Of a DNA stretch of 64,000 nt, positions 44,350-52,294 are shown piece after piece (positions within the stretch are counted from its first letter, which is position 1; each line of letters starts with the position of its first letter). Both the position numbers and the translations under genes were made by a program. The DNA is taken from the NCBI GenBank assembly GCA_903955385.1, contig CAJBNH010000143.1:62001-126000 (forward strand). Direction: 5' to 3'. The notes beneath the pieces were generated by a model. That model was not told where the DNA came from, did no database searches, and was given only the letters and a program-made list of their open reading frames with translations. Origin of the DNA: an uncultured Myxococcales bacterium (GTDB taxonomy: Bacteria > Myxococcota_A > UBA9042).

Positions 44350-46507
44350 CCCCCACGTCCTTCGCGTGGCCGAAGCGGCGCCCAAGGACGTCGGACGCGG
44401 CATTGTCCGGCTGGACCCCACCGATCTGGCACTTCTGGGCGGACGCGTCGGGGATGTCATCGAAATCACAGGACAACGCCGGGCCTTCGCGAGGGCGATG
44501 CCGTCGTACGCGGAAGCTAGAGGCAGCGCGACGCTGCAAATGGACGGGGTCGTCCGCGCCAACGCCAAGGCGGGCATAGGCGACCGGGTGACGGTGGCCA
44601 AGGCGACCCACGCGCCCGCAGCCCGCATCGTCTTGCGGCCGACGTCGGGGCAGGCTCCGCTGACCTCGACCGATTCCCGGCACGTGGCCAAGCTGCTCGA
44701 CGGCATGCCGACGGCGGTGGGCGACCGGGTGCGCGCCACGCTGGTGGGCTCGCGCTACCGCGAATTCGAGGTCATGGCGACCACGCCGAAGTCCGGTTGC
44801 GTGATTGTTTCGCCCGAGACGGTGTTGTCGCTGCAGGGCGAAGGGGGCGCAGAGCCCAAGGCATCCGGCGTGTCGTGGGAGGATGTGGGCGGTCTGAAAA
44901 AGGAAATGGGCCGCGTTCGCGAGATGATCGAGCTGCCCTTGCGGCATCCCGGCATCTTCGAGCGGCTGGGCATCGATCCGCCCAAGGGCGTACTGCTGCA
45001 TGGGCCACCGGGAACGGGCAAGACCCTGCTGGCTCGCGCGGTGGCCCACGAGACAGAAGCAGCGTTCCTGTCGATCAGCGGCCCCGAGATCATCCAGAAG
45101 TTCTACGGCGAGAGTGAGGCTCGCCTGCGGAGCATCTTCGAGCAGGCGCGGCGCAGTGCGCCCTGCATCATCTTCATCGACGAGATCGACGCCATTGCCC
45201 CCAAGCGCGAAACGGTGCAGGGCGAGGTCGAAAAGCGGGTCGTCGCCCAGCTGCTGTCGCTGATGGACGGTCTGGAGGGGCGCGGTCAGGTGATCGTCAT
45301 CGCCGCGACCAACCTGCCGAATTCACTGGACCCTGCGCTGCGAAGGCCGGGACGGTTCGACCGCGAAATCGAGATCGGCGTTCCGGACGCGGCGGCGCGT
45401 CGCGAGATTCTGGAGATTCACGTTCGCGGCATGCCCCTTGCCGAAGACGTCGACCTCGACCGGATCGCCGCGCAAGCGCACGGGTTTGTCGGGGCGGATT
45501 TTGACGCGCTGACCCGCGAAGCCGCGATGACGGCCCTGCGGCGGATCATGCCGCATTTGGACCTGTCGGGCGGCGAGCTGTCCTGGGAGAAACTGGAAGC
45601 GCTGGTCGTGACGATGGCCGATTTTCAGGAGGCCTTCTGCGAGATCGAGCCCTCTGCGCTGCGCGAGTTCATTGCGGAAGTGCCCGACGTGTCGTGGGAG
45701 GCCGTGGGTGGCGTCGAGGACGTCAAGCGCGAGCTGCGTGAGGCGGTCGAGTGGCCGCTGTTGCACCCAGCCCTGTACGCCGCGGCCAAGGTGCAGGCGC
45801 CACGGGGAATTCTGCTGCACGGACTGCCGGGAACCGGCAAGACCCTGTTGGCAAAGGCTGTTGCGTCGAGAGGCGGGCTAAACTTCATCGCCGTGCGTGG
45901 TCCAGAGCTGCTGTCGAAGTACGTCGGCGAGAGTGAGCGCGCGATCCGTCAGGTGTTTCGCAAGGCCCGCCAGGCGCGACCGTGCGTCATCTTCTTCGAC
46001 GAGCTGGACGCCATCGCCCAGAGCCGCTCTGGTCATGGCGGCGACTCCGGTGTCGGCGAGCGCGTCCTGGCGCAAATTCTCGTCGAAATGGACGGCATCG
46101 ATGCCTCAGAAGGCGTTCTGGTCATGGCCGCAACCAATCGTCTGGACATGTTGGATGCTGCACTGGTCAGGCCTGGTCGATTTGACTTGATTCTGGAAAT
46201 CCCCATGCCCGACCTCGCCGCCCGCGAGGCCATTTGGCACATCCAGCTGGCGGGGCGCCCGACCACGAGCGATGTCGACTGCAGGGCCTTGGCCGCTGCG
46301 TGCGGCGGGATGAGCGGGGCCGAGATCGAGCTGGCCTGCCGACGGGCGGCGATGAGTGCGGTGCGGCAGTGTGTTGCAAGCGGCGAGCAATCGCTCGCTG
46401 CCGGTGATCTGACGATTTCACAGGCCGACTTGACCTCGGCCGTTGCCGAGGCCCGGGTGGCGGCGGCTTCGAGAGCGCACGCCGGGAATCCCAAGGCGCG
46501 AATCTGA
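44321..46507 (+). CDS. CDC48/VAT-type AAA ATPase
   Basis: 728 residues from the ATG at 44321, eight bases after AGGAAGG; the ATG at 44315 is too close to that site. Residues ~1-180 are a VAT-N-like double-psi barrel domain ([20 protein letters not shown]). D1 has Walker A GPPGTGKT (near 228), [10 protein letters not shown], and an Arg-finger region ([17 protein letters not shown]). D2 has GLPGTGKT (near 501), [14 protein letters not shown] and [16 protein letters not shown]. Both ATPase rings look active. It is an unfoldase or segregase. In this operon it may load, remodel or dismantle vesicle proteins; related ATPases occur in some other gas vesicle clusters. Last gene before a strong hairpin. 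Confidence 0.88.
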   Translation: MKSNASKPADPHVLRVAEAAPKDVGRGIVRLDPTDLALLGGRVGDVIEITGQRRAFARAMPSYAEARGSATLQMDGVVRANAKAGIGDRVTVAKATHAPAARIVLRPTSGQAPLTSTDSRHVAKLLDGMPTAVGDRVRATLVGSRYREFEVMATTPKSGCVIVSPETVLSLQGEGGAEPKASGVSWEDVGGLKKEMGRVREMIELPLRHPGIFERLGIDPPKGVLLHGPPGTGKTLLARAVAHETEAAFLSISGPEIIQKFYGESEARLRSIFEQARRSAPCIIFIDEIDAIAPKRETVQGEVEKRVVAQLLSLMDGLEGRGQVIVIAATNLPNSLDPALRRPGRFDREIEIGVPDAAARREILEIHVRGMPLAEDVDLDRIAAQAHGFVGADFDALTREAAMTALRRIMPHLDLSGGELSWEKLEALVVTMADFQEAFCEIEPSALREFIAEVPDVSWEAVGGVEDVKRELREAVEWPLLHPALYAAAKVQAPRGILLHGLPGTGKTLLAKAVASRGGLNFIAVRGPELLSKYVGESERAIRQVFRKARQARPCVIFFDELDAIAQSRSGHGGDSGVGERVLAQILVEMDGIDASEGVLVMAATNRLDMLDAALVRPGRFDLILEIPMPDLAAREAIWHIQLAGRPTTSDVDCRALAAACGGMSGAEIELACRRAAMSAVRQCVASGEQSLAAGDLTISQADLTSAVAEARVAAASRAHAGNPKARI

Positions 46508-46511
46508 CCGG

Positions 46512-46557
46512 TTGGGGCGTTGCCACAGGAGCATGGGTCCTTGTGGCGGCGCCCCAA
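46512..46557 (+). terminator. Strong hairpin ending the first gas vesicle operon
   Basis: TTGGGGCGTTGCCACAGG pairs with CCTTGTGGCGGCGCCCCAA to form a stem of about 18 pairs, with two G-T wobbles in the middle. It begins four bases after the stop of the CDC48-type gene. No T-run follows, as is usual for high-G+C genomes. It fits a terminator or 3'-end stabiliser. Confidence 0.65.
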
Positions 46558-46766
46558 GCGGTCAGGCTCGGTGGATGTGGCCATGGGGCGTACGAGTCCC
46601 GATACGTGTCTCCGACCTTGTGAAACGAAACACCCGGGCGCAAGCTTTCTGCCGAGTCCAGAGTATTTGAGTCAATCGATTTCCTGACGCGGGTTTTGAT
46701 TCCAGCGAATCCTGCCGTTGCACTTGGAAGAATGGCGACAAGCGGTCCGTGGGAGTGGTGGACGCC

Positions 46767-48176
46767 ATGGCCGAGATCATCGTCGCCGGCGACCCGTGCC
46801 TGACACGGAAAACCATCATCGAGATGCTGGTCAACCGTGGCTATCGGGTCGACGCCTTGGCCGCGCCCACTGAGCTGCTTGCCTCACTGCGTGCCTGGCG
46901 ACCTGATCTGGCGATCGTCGACGTCGACCGGGCCAAGCGGGCGGACTGGGTTCGCTCTCTCGCGACCATGCAAGAGCAGTACCCAACCGTTGCCGTCATC
47001 GCCACCGGAGCGGACTCGGACGCCGAATCTGCCGTCGAGCTAATGAAGCTTGGCGTCGTCGACTTCATCAGCAAGCCGTTCGCACCCGGCGACCTGACCG
47101 CCCGCGTGGACCGAATCCTCGGTGCGATTCGGGGACGCCCCGCGGTGGGGACGGTTCGTCTGGTCGGCCAGAGTCCGGCGTTTCGTCAGGCCTTGAACCA
47201 CGCCGCGCGCTTCGCCGCCCCCGACATCGGCATTCTGCTGCACGGGGCCACCGGGACGGGCAAAGAGCCGTTCGCCCGCTACATCCACACACGCAGCCGC
47301 CGAGCCAACGGGCCTTTCGTTCCGGTGGACTGCTCGGCCCTGACCGAGAGCCTGTTCGAGAGCGAGTTCTTCGGGCACGACAAGGGGGCGTTCACGGGAG
47401 CGGCCGGCGCCCACAAGGGGCTGTTCGACGCGGCCGACGGCGGCACCCTGTTCCTGGACGAAGTCTGCAACCTGCCCCGTCCCTTGCAGGCCAAGCTGCT
47501 GCGCGTCCTGCAAGAGCGACGGGTCAGACCGGTCGGCAGCCACAAGGACCACGAGGTCGATGTTCGCGTGATTGCGGCCACCAACGCCGACCTTCAGGCC
47601 GCCGCCGACGTGGACACGCCTTCGTTTCGCCAGGACCTCTACTACCGGCTGGCAGAGGTCACCATCGAGCTGCCGCCGCTGTGTCAACGAACCGGGGATG
47701 TCGGCCTGCTTGCGGAATATTTCGTCGCAATTTACGCGCTGGCCTATCAGAGACCCGCCATCAGCATCACCCAGGTGGCGCTGGACTTGCTGCAGCAGTA
47801 CCCGTGGCCGGGAAATGTGCGCGAGTTGGAGAGCGTCATCAAGCACGCGGTGGTTTTGGCGGATTCGTCGATTGGTCCCGAGGACCTGCCGGATCACCTC
47901 CTTCGGACGCGCCGGGCTGACCCGGTGCCGACGCTCGCGCGGATCGAGGTCCTGCCAGAGCCGGAGGCTCACGACGATGGTGCGACGCCGCTGACGGGCA
48001 GCGTCGACCTCAAGGCGATCGGTGCCGAAGCGGCATTGCAGGCAGAGGGGGCGGTGCTGCGCGAGCTGGTGCGTCGTCTCTCACCCTCGGCGGCCCAACT
48101 CGCCCGACTCGTCAACGTGGACGCCAAGACTTTGCGCTCCAAGCTGCGTCGGTTCGACATCGTGCTGCGGCACTGA
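46767..48176 (+). CDS. NtrC-type sigma-54-dependent response regulator
   Basis: 469 residues from the ATG at 46767; a GTG 18 bases upstream is the alternative. The receiver (residues ~1-115) has an Asp (LAIVDVD), Thr (VIATGA) and Lys (ISKPF), but its acidic pocket is thin (VAGDP) and the usual MPxMDG loop is replaced. The AAA+ domain has Walker A GATGTGKE (near 160), the sigma-54 contact GAFTGA (207-212), and GGTLFLDEVCNLP. The C-terminus is a Fis-type HTH (AQLARLVNVDAKTLRSKLRR). It sits between two operons that both start at sigma-54-type promoters and is their probable activator. Confidence 0.9.
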   Translation: MAEIIVAGDPCLTRKTIIEMLVNRGYRVDALAAPTELLASLRAWRPDLAIVDVDRAKRADWVRSLATMQEQYPTVAVIATGADSDAESAVELMKLGVVDFISKPFAPGDLTARVDRILGAIRGRPAVGTVRLVGQSPAFRQALNHAARFAAPDIGILLHGATGTGKEPFARYIHTRSRRANGPFVPVDCSALTESLFESEFFGHDKGAFTGAAGAHKGLFDAADGGTLFLDEVCNLPRPLQAKLLRVLQERRVRPVGSHKDHEVDVRVIAATNADLQAAADVDTPSFRQDLYYRLAEVTIELPPLCQRTGDVGLLAEYFVAIYALAYQRPAISITQVALDLLQQYPWPGNVRELESVIKHAVVLADSSIGPEDLPDHLLRTRRADPVPTLARIEVLPEPEAHDDGATPLTGSVDLKAIGAEAALQAEGAVLRELVRRLSPSAAQLARLVNVDAKTLRSKLRRFDIVLRH

Positions 48177-48311
48177 TTCCCGACTTCGGGAGTTCACGCC
48201 CGGATCTCGCCGCCATTTGCCGTCGCTGCCCTCACCCACCGCATCCACACGAAACCAGATCCGCGTGGGATTGTCTGCGGTTGGCATTTCCGCGAGCGAA
48301 ACTCTCCAGCT

Positions 48312-48327
48312 TGGCACCATAGCTGCA
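48312..48327 (+). promoter_or_regulatory. Sigma-54 (RpoN) -24/-12 promoter for gvpA
   Basis: TGGCACCATAGCTGCA matches the consensus TGGCACG-N4-TTGCA except at two positions. The invariant GG (48313-48314) and GC (48325-48326) have the exact 12-base offset. Start of transcription would be near 48338, ~45 bases before gvpA. A perfect dyad TCCCGA-CT-TCGGGA at 48178-48191, ~120 bases upstream, is a candidate activator site. Confidence 0.75.
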
Positions 48328-48382
48328 AAGGACTGGTGCAGCTCCAATGACGGAGCCACTACAGAAAGCATCAGGAGACACT

Positions 48383-48604
48383 ATGGCAAAGGTTATGAAT
48401 TCGACCGATTCCTCGAGCCTCGCAGAAGTCGTCGATCGCATCCTCGACAAGGGCATCGTCATCGACGCGTGGGTCAAGGTTTCGCTGGTGGGTATCGAGC
48501 TGCTGACGATCGAAGCCCGCGTGGTCATCGCGTCGGTCGAGACGTACCTGAAGTATGCCGAGGCCATCGGCCTCACGGCGGCCGCTGCTGCTCCCCGCGC
48601 GTAG
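48383..48604 (+). CDS. gvpA: Major gas vesicle structural protein GvpA
   Basis: 73 residues, the usual length. The start at 48383 was chosen because AGGAG lies six bases upstream and the conserved N-terminus follows; a longer frame exists. The whole conserved core is present: [55 protein letters not shown]. GvpA polymerises into the ribbed, gas-permeable and water-tight vesicle shell in the cytoplasm. It is first after a sigma-54-type promoter and is followed by a strong hairpin, which would favour high expression of gvpA over downstream genes. Confidence 0.97.
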   Translation: MAKVMNSTDSSSLAEVVDRILDKGIVIDAWVKVSLVGIELLTIEARVVIASVETYLKYAEAIGLTAAAAAPRA

Positions 48605-48611
48605 TGTGTAT

Positions 48612-48655
48612 TCCCTTGCACCCGAGGAGCCATGACGGCTCCCCGGGCCAAGGGA
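48612..48655 (+). terminator. Hairpin directly after gvpA (attenuator or mRNA 3' stabiliser)
   Basis: A nested stem starting seven bases after the gvpA stop: TCCCTTG with CAAGGGA, then CCCG with CGGG, then GGAGCC with GGCTCC around the loop ATGAC. That is 17 pairs with one small bulge and one mismatch, and no T-run. Genes downstream lack a visible sigma-54 promoter, so partial read-through is likely. Confidence 0.65.
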
Positions 48656-48725
48656 CTGCGCATCCATGTCGGCCTTCGAATGTCACTACGGTGGCCGACA
48701 GAACACTACGTTGAGGAGGAACACA

Positions 48726-49181
48726 ATGTCACTCAGTCTGTCAACCTTCAACGCAGAAAACATGCGACGTCTGGGCGAAAGCTGTCAGACGGCGCGTGCG
48801 GATCGTGCGGCGGCGACTTCGCGCCGCAAGCGTGAGACAGCACGGTTCCTGGCCGATGCCGCCAGTGCCCGTGGAGAGAGCGAGCTGGCCCGACAGAAGG
48901 CCGCCGCGCAGCAGGCAAAAAGCCTGAAGGCGTTTGGCGACAAGCTTAGGGCTGGTGTTGGCGCGATGCAGCGACGCAACGGTACGGCTCGCGCCGGGCT
49001 GGCTGCGGACCTGCAGGCTGCAGGCGTGGCGTGGCGTGACGGGTTGGCCCGCACGACACCGACGTCCGGCGGCCGGCGCGGACCTGCAGATCTGGAGGCG
49101 CGCAAGCCGGCGCCTTTCGCCAAGGATGCGGCGCCGCAAGTGGCCGCGACCAGTGCCACCCCCTCTGAGGGCAAGCGCTGA
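48726..49181 (+). CDS. GvpC-like gas vesicle protein (putative)
   Basis: 151 residues from the ATG at 48726, behind GAGGAGGAACACA. Residues ~15-110 are one long amphipathic helical region. Residues 40-78 (RFLADAASARG, then QQAKSLKAFGDKLRAGV) fit the spacing of the GvpC 33-residue repeat, in which F-L, A-R, Q-A, L-x-x-F and L recur. A second, weaker unit may follow (LAADLQAAGVAWRDGL). The C-terminal ~40 residues are Pro/Ala/Lys-rich and disordered. GvpC binds outside the shell and strengthens it. The place directly after gvpA is the usual gvpC position. The pattern match is by eye only. Confidence 0.5.
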   Translation: MSLSLSTFNAENMRRLGESCQTARADRAAATSRRKRETARFLADAASARGESELARQKAAAQQAKSLKAFGDKLRAGVGAMQRRNGTARAGLAADLQAAGVAWRDGLARTTPTSGGRRGPADLEARKPAPFAKDAAPQVAATSATPSEGKR

Positions 49182-49243
49182 GCCGCGACCGTCCTTCGAA
49201 CGCAGCGGCACAGGCCGTGGCGGCACGATGAGGCGCAAGGGGA

Positions 49244-49270
49244 GGGTGACGGGCACACCGCCCGTCACCC
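49244..49270 (+). terminator. Perfect hairpin between the gvpC-like gene and gvpN
   Basis: GGGTGACGGGC and GCCCGTCACCC form an uninterrupted 11-bp stem around the loop ACACC. Partial pairing extends outwards. There is no T-run. It lies 62 bases after the gvpC-like stop and 56 bases before gvpN, and could attenuate the structural-gene transcript before the assembly genes. Confidence 0.6.
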
Positions 49271-49325
49271 CTCCCTGCGTGGATAACAACCGGGCGCCCC
49301 GTGCGGCGCGTGCGAAGGTCAACAG

Positions 49326-50360
49326 ATGAAGGAACTCTCACCAGCGCCGCAGCTCTCTCAGGTTTCCAAGCCGTCGCAGGCGCCGACGCAAGTGACGGCA
49401 CCGGATGCGCCCGCCGACTGCGGACTGTGGCTTGAGGCCGCTGCGGGATTTGTCTCCACGCCGGCCATCGAACAAGTCGTCAGGCGGGCCCGCGCCTACC
49501 TGGACGCCGGGTACCCCGTGCACTTTTCCGGACCAGCAGGCATTGGCAAGACGACGCTTGCCTTTCACGTCGCGGCCCTGCGCCAGCGACCGGTCGTGCT
49601 TATCCACGGCGACGAGAGCCTGAAGTCCTCTGACCTGGTGGGCGGCGAGTCCGGCTATCGGCGCAGCAGGGTCGTCGACAACTACGTCCACTCGGTGCTC
49701 AAGACTGAGGAGAACGTCCAGACGCTGTGGGCCGACAATCGGCTGACCCTTGCGTGCAAGCAGGGTTACACGTTGCTGTATGACGAATTCACCCGCTCGC
49801 GGGCCGAGGCGAACAACGCACTGCTGTCGGTCCTTGAGGAGCGTCTGCTCACGATGCCGCGTCAGGGGACTGGCGAGGAAGCGTGCATCGGCGTGCATCC
49901 CGAGTTTCGCGCAATTGTGACCTCGAATCCCGAAGAGTACGCGGGCGTGCATCGGACCCAGGATGCGCTGGCCGACCGTCTGGTCACCATTCGGCTCGAC
50001 CACTTTGACCGCGAGACCGAAGTCGTGGTCACGCAGGCGAAGTCAGGGCTCTCGCGCGAAGACTGCGAGGTCGTCGTCGACATCGTGCGCGGGATGCGCA
50101 AGCTCGGCATCGCCCGCCACGGACCCAGCGTGCGGGCGGCGATCATGATCGCGCGCATGGCTGCCCAAGAGAAAGTCGGCGTCGGCGTGGGCGATCCGTT
50201 GTTCGACGAGGTCTGTCAGGACGTGCTGTCCAACGTCTCCGGCAAGGTCTTTCGCGATGGTGAGCCCGACGTCAGCCACCGCGTGGCGGAGGTCATCGCC
50301 GCGCACTCGATCAAGGCCACGCTGGCTCGCCCCCGCCGCGAGCAAGGAACGCGAGCATGA
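49326..50360 (+). CDS. gvpN: Gas vesicle AAA ATPase GvpN
   Basis: 344 residues. A Pro/Gln-rich leader of ~35 residues is followed by the GvpN MoxR-type AAA domain: YLDAGYPVHFSGPAGIGKTT (Walker A near 69-76), HGDESLKSSDLVGGESGY, TLLYDEFTRSRAEANNALLS (Walker B) and IVTSNPEEYAGVH (sensor 1). These segments are highly specific to GvpN. It helps elongate vesicles, probably by supplying or remodelling GvpA. It follows the gvpC-like gene after a hairpin and overlaps the next gene by an ATGA. Confidence 0.95.
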   Translation: MKELSPAPQLSQVSKPSQAPTQVTAPDAPADCGLWLEAAAGFVSTPAIEQVVRRARAYLDAGYPVHFSGPAGIGKTTLAFHVAALRQRPVVLIHGDESLKSSDLVGGESGYRRSRVVDNYVHSVLKTEENVQTLWADNRLTLACKQGYTLLYDEFTRSRAEANNALLSVLEERLLTMPRQGTGEEACIGVHPEFRAIVTSNPEEYAGVHRTQDALADRLVTIRLDHFDRETEVVVTQAKSGLSREDCEVVVDIVRGMRKLGIARHGPSVRAAIMIARMAAQEKVGVGVGDPLFDEVCQDVLSNVSGKVFRDGEPDVSHRVAEVIAAHSIKATLARPRREQGTRA

Positions 50361-50737
50361 GCACGACCAACCGTCACGTCGTCCAGTTTCGTCTCGGCTG
50401 CCTGGAGCTCGAGCGGTCGCGGCGGCTGTTTGAGCGGGCGGCATTTGTCCGCCGCCTTGCGGCCATCGACCAGCGATTGTCTGAGATCGAAGTCGAAATG
50501 GCGGCCGCCGATGTCTTTCTGGGCAAGCTGCCGATCGGCGCACCGGTTGCGCCGAAGGGACGGCCGTCCGGCATCGAGATCGAGGCAGGTGCGCAGCACG
50601 AGAGCCGACTGCGCCGCGTGGTCCGCTACGGCAGCGCTCCCCTTACCGATTCGCTCTCTGCGGCGTCTGCCGATGGCGGTCAGACCGTCCGGCCGCCGAC
50701 GCCGGGCCGCCGGAGTTCCCAGGAGGTGTCTTCGTGA
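50357..50737 (+). CDS. Unknown small protein of the gas vesicle operon
   Basis: 126 residues, starting in an ATGA overlap with gvpN and ending in a GTGA overlap with gvpF, so it is translationally coupled on both sides. Residues ~15-60 form an amphipathic helix pair (FERAAFVRRLAAIDQRLSEI, EVEMAAADVFLGKLP). The second half is Pro/Ser/Gly-rich and probably disordered. It matches no gas vesicle family I recognise; in the common N-F-G-S-K-J order no gene is expected here. The coupling argues for a real role in assembly. Confidence 0.6.
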   Translation: MSTTNRHVVQFRLGCLELERSRRLFERAAFVRRLAAIDQRLSEIEVEMAAADVFLGKLPIGAPVAPKGRPSGIEIEAGAQHESRLRRVVRYGSAPLTDSLSAASADGGQTVRPPTPGRRSSQEVSS

Positions 50738-51501
50738 AGCAAGGACTGTACCTGTACGCACTTGCCCCTGCCGACGCGTCCTGCGACTTCGGCGCCATCG
50801 GCGTTCCTGAGGACGGAGCTGCAGCAGAAGTGCGGGCCGTCGCCTATCAGGGGGTCGCCGCCATCGTCAGTAGCCACGCCGTGGCTCAGCGTCTCTCGCC
50901 GACCCGTGCCCGGCTGGAGGCCCACTACCGCGTGCTGCGAGAGGCGGGGAAGAACCTGACGCTGGTGCCCGTGGCGTTCGGCCACATCGCCACGGAGCAG
51001 GACATCGTTCGGCTGCTCAAGCGCAACTACAAGGGGATTCTGGAGGAGCTCGAGAGCCTCGACGGCCGCGTGCAGATGTGCGTGCGGGTGGACTGGGACG
51101 CGGAGAACCTGTTCGAGTATTTCATGGGCATCGACCCCGACTTGGCTGCCTTGCGCGATGAGATCTTCGGCCGGGCGACGCCACCGTCCGAGATGCTGAA
51201 GATCGAGCTGGGGCGCATGTTCGACCGACGGCGCAACGAAGAGCGGGAGAAGCTCGGCGAGTCCCTGTTGGCGTCGTTTGAGCACCTGGATGCGCGGACA
51301 GAGCTGCTGGCGCCCCACGGGGAACGGCGGGTGGCCGAGGTGGCCCTGCTGGTGCGGCGCGACCAGGTGGCGGCGCTTGAAGCGACCGTCTACGAAGTGG
51401 CGGGGCGATGGCCCAACGGCTTTGCGTTCGACTTTTCCGGCCCGTTTGCTCCGTTCGACTTCGTGTCGCTCGAGCTCGATTTGGGGCTGAAGGTGGCGTA
51501 G
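50734..51501 (+). CDS. gvpF: Gas vesicle protein GvpF (GvpF/GvpL family), copy 3
   Basis: 255 residues from a GTG eight bases after AGGAGG. This is the most typical of the three family members: GLYLYALAPA at the N-terminus, VAAIVSSHAVAQRL, LEAHYRVLREAGKNLTLVPV, AFGHIATEQDIVRLL, then VRVDWDAENLFEYF and FDFSGPFAPFDFVSLEL at the end. GvpF is thought to bind GvpA and seed assembly. It stands in the usual place before gvpG. Confidence 0.93.
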   Translation: MKQGLYLYALAPADASCDFGAIGVPEDGAAAEVRAVAYQGVAAIVSSHAVAQRLSPTRARLEAHYRVLREAGKNLTLVPVAFGHIATEQDIVRLLKRNYKGILEELESLDGRVQMCVRVDWDAENLFEYFMGIDPDLAALRDEIFGRATPPSEMLKIELGRMFDRRRNEEREKLGESLLASFEHLDARTELLAPHGERRVAEVALLVRRDQVAALEATVYEVAGRWPNGFAFDFSGPFAPFDFVSLELDLGLKVA

Positions 51502-51514
51502 GGGGAGGGGACCC

Positions 51515-51721
51515 GTGTTCAAGGCTTTGCTATGGATCGCGGAGCAGATCAAAGAGCGGGCGGACGCTGAACTCTTCGATCCGGAGCCGGTCCGCGCCGA
51601 GCTTTTGCTGCTGCATCGCCGCTTTGAGCTGGGCGAGATTGGCGAGGCCGAATTCGACAAGCAGGAGGCTGAGCTGATCGAGCGACTCGAGCGGCTGGAG
51701 GACCTTCGTCGTGCGACCTAG
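51515..51721 (+). CDS. gvpG: Gas vesicle protein GvpG
   Basis: 68 residues from a GTG behind GGGGGAGGGG. It starts MFKALLWIAEQIKERADAEL and continues with a helix carrying RAELLLLHRRFELGEIGEAE and FDKQEAELIERLERL, the short helical-hairpin pattern of GvpG. GvpG is a small essential accessory protein that works with GvpF. Its last 11 bases overlap the next gene. Confidence 0.9.
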   Translation: MFKALLWIAEQIKERADAELFDPEPVRAELLLLHRRFELGEIGEAEFDKQEAELIERLERLEDLRRAT

Positions 51722-51959
51722 CCAAGTCAACCGCGAGATGCAACGTCGCATGAGCCTTTGCGAAACGCTCGATCGCGTGCTGAACAAGGGGGTCGTCGTG
51801 CGGGGCGAGCTGGTGATTTGCGTCGCCGACGTCGACCTCGTCTACGTCGGGGTCAACGTCATGTTGTCATCGGTCGAGACGCTGCGCAGCTCACGCAAGG
51901 CGCTCCCGTATCAGGAGAATGGCAATGGAATGGGGAAACGTCCGCGGCAAGGCTTCTGA
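51711..51959 (+). CDS. GvpA-family accessory protein, GvpS-like
   Basis: 82 residues from a GTG inside the end of gvpG. The core SLCETLDRVLNKGVVVRGEL, VICVADVDLVYVGVNVML, SSVETL is a diverged GvpA fold. It differs from GvpA by changes in the first strand and a basic C-terminal tail (SSRKALPYQENGNGMGKRPR). By position, between gvpG and gvpK, it corresponds to GvpS of the Bacillus-type order. The tail overlaps the start of gvpK by 35 bases. Such proteins are minor shell or tip components. Confidence 0.85.
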   Translation: MRPSQVNREMQRRMSLCETLDRVLNKGVVVRGELVICVADVDLVYVGVNVMLSSVETLRSSRKALPYQENGNGMGKRPRQGF

Positions 51960-52266
51960 CGTCGAAGCCATCCTGGGGGTCATGGAGGCGTCCAAGGCGC
52001 CTGAGCCAAGGCGCATCCACGTCGACCCCAACAGCACGCAGCAAGGGCTGTTGCAGCTGGTGTTGTCGGTTGTCGAGCTGCTGCGGCGACTTCTGGAACG
52101 CCAAGCGATGCGGCGGATGACGGCGGGCAGCGTGACGGACGAAGAGGCGGAGCGGATGGGCATCGCCCTGCAGCGGCTGCAAGAGCAGGTCGCCATCCTG
52201 TGCAAGGAAAACGGCATCGACGACCTGAACCTGGATCTCGGACCGCTCGGCCGCCTGTTGGACTGA
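51925..52266 (+). CDS. gvpK: Gas vesicle protein GvpK
   Basis: 113 residues. The ATG at 51925 has AGGAG seven bases upstream; the ATG at 51919 is one base from it and so less likely. RIHVDPNSTQQGLLQLVLSV, VELLRRLLERQAMRRM and GSVTDEEAERMGIALQRL, then DLNLDLGPLGRLLD, are the complete GvpK signature. GvpK is an accessory assembly protein of unclear biochemical role. It overlaps the preceding GvpS-like gene. Confidence 0.95.
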   Translation: MEWGNVRGKASDVEAILGVMEASKAPEPRRIHVDPNSTQQGLLQLVLSVVELLRRLLERQAMRRMTAGSVTDEEAERMGIALQRLQEQVAILCKENGIDDLNLDLGPLGRLLD

Positions 52267-52294
52267 AGCGGAATCGGCAACGCACGGAGACAAG

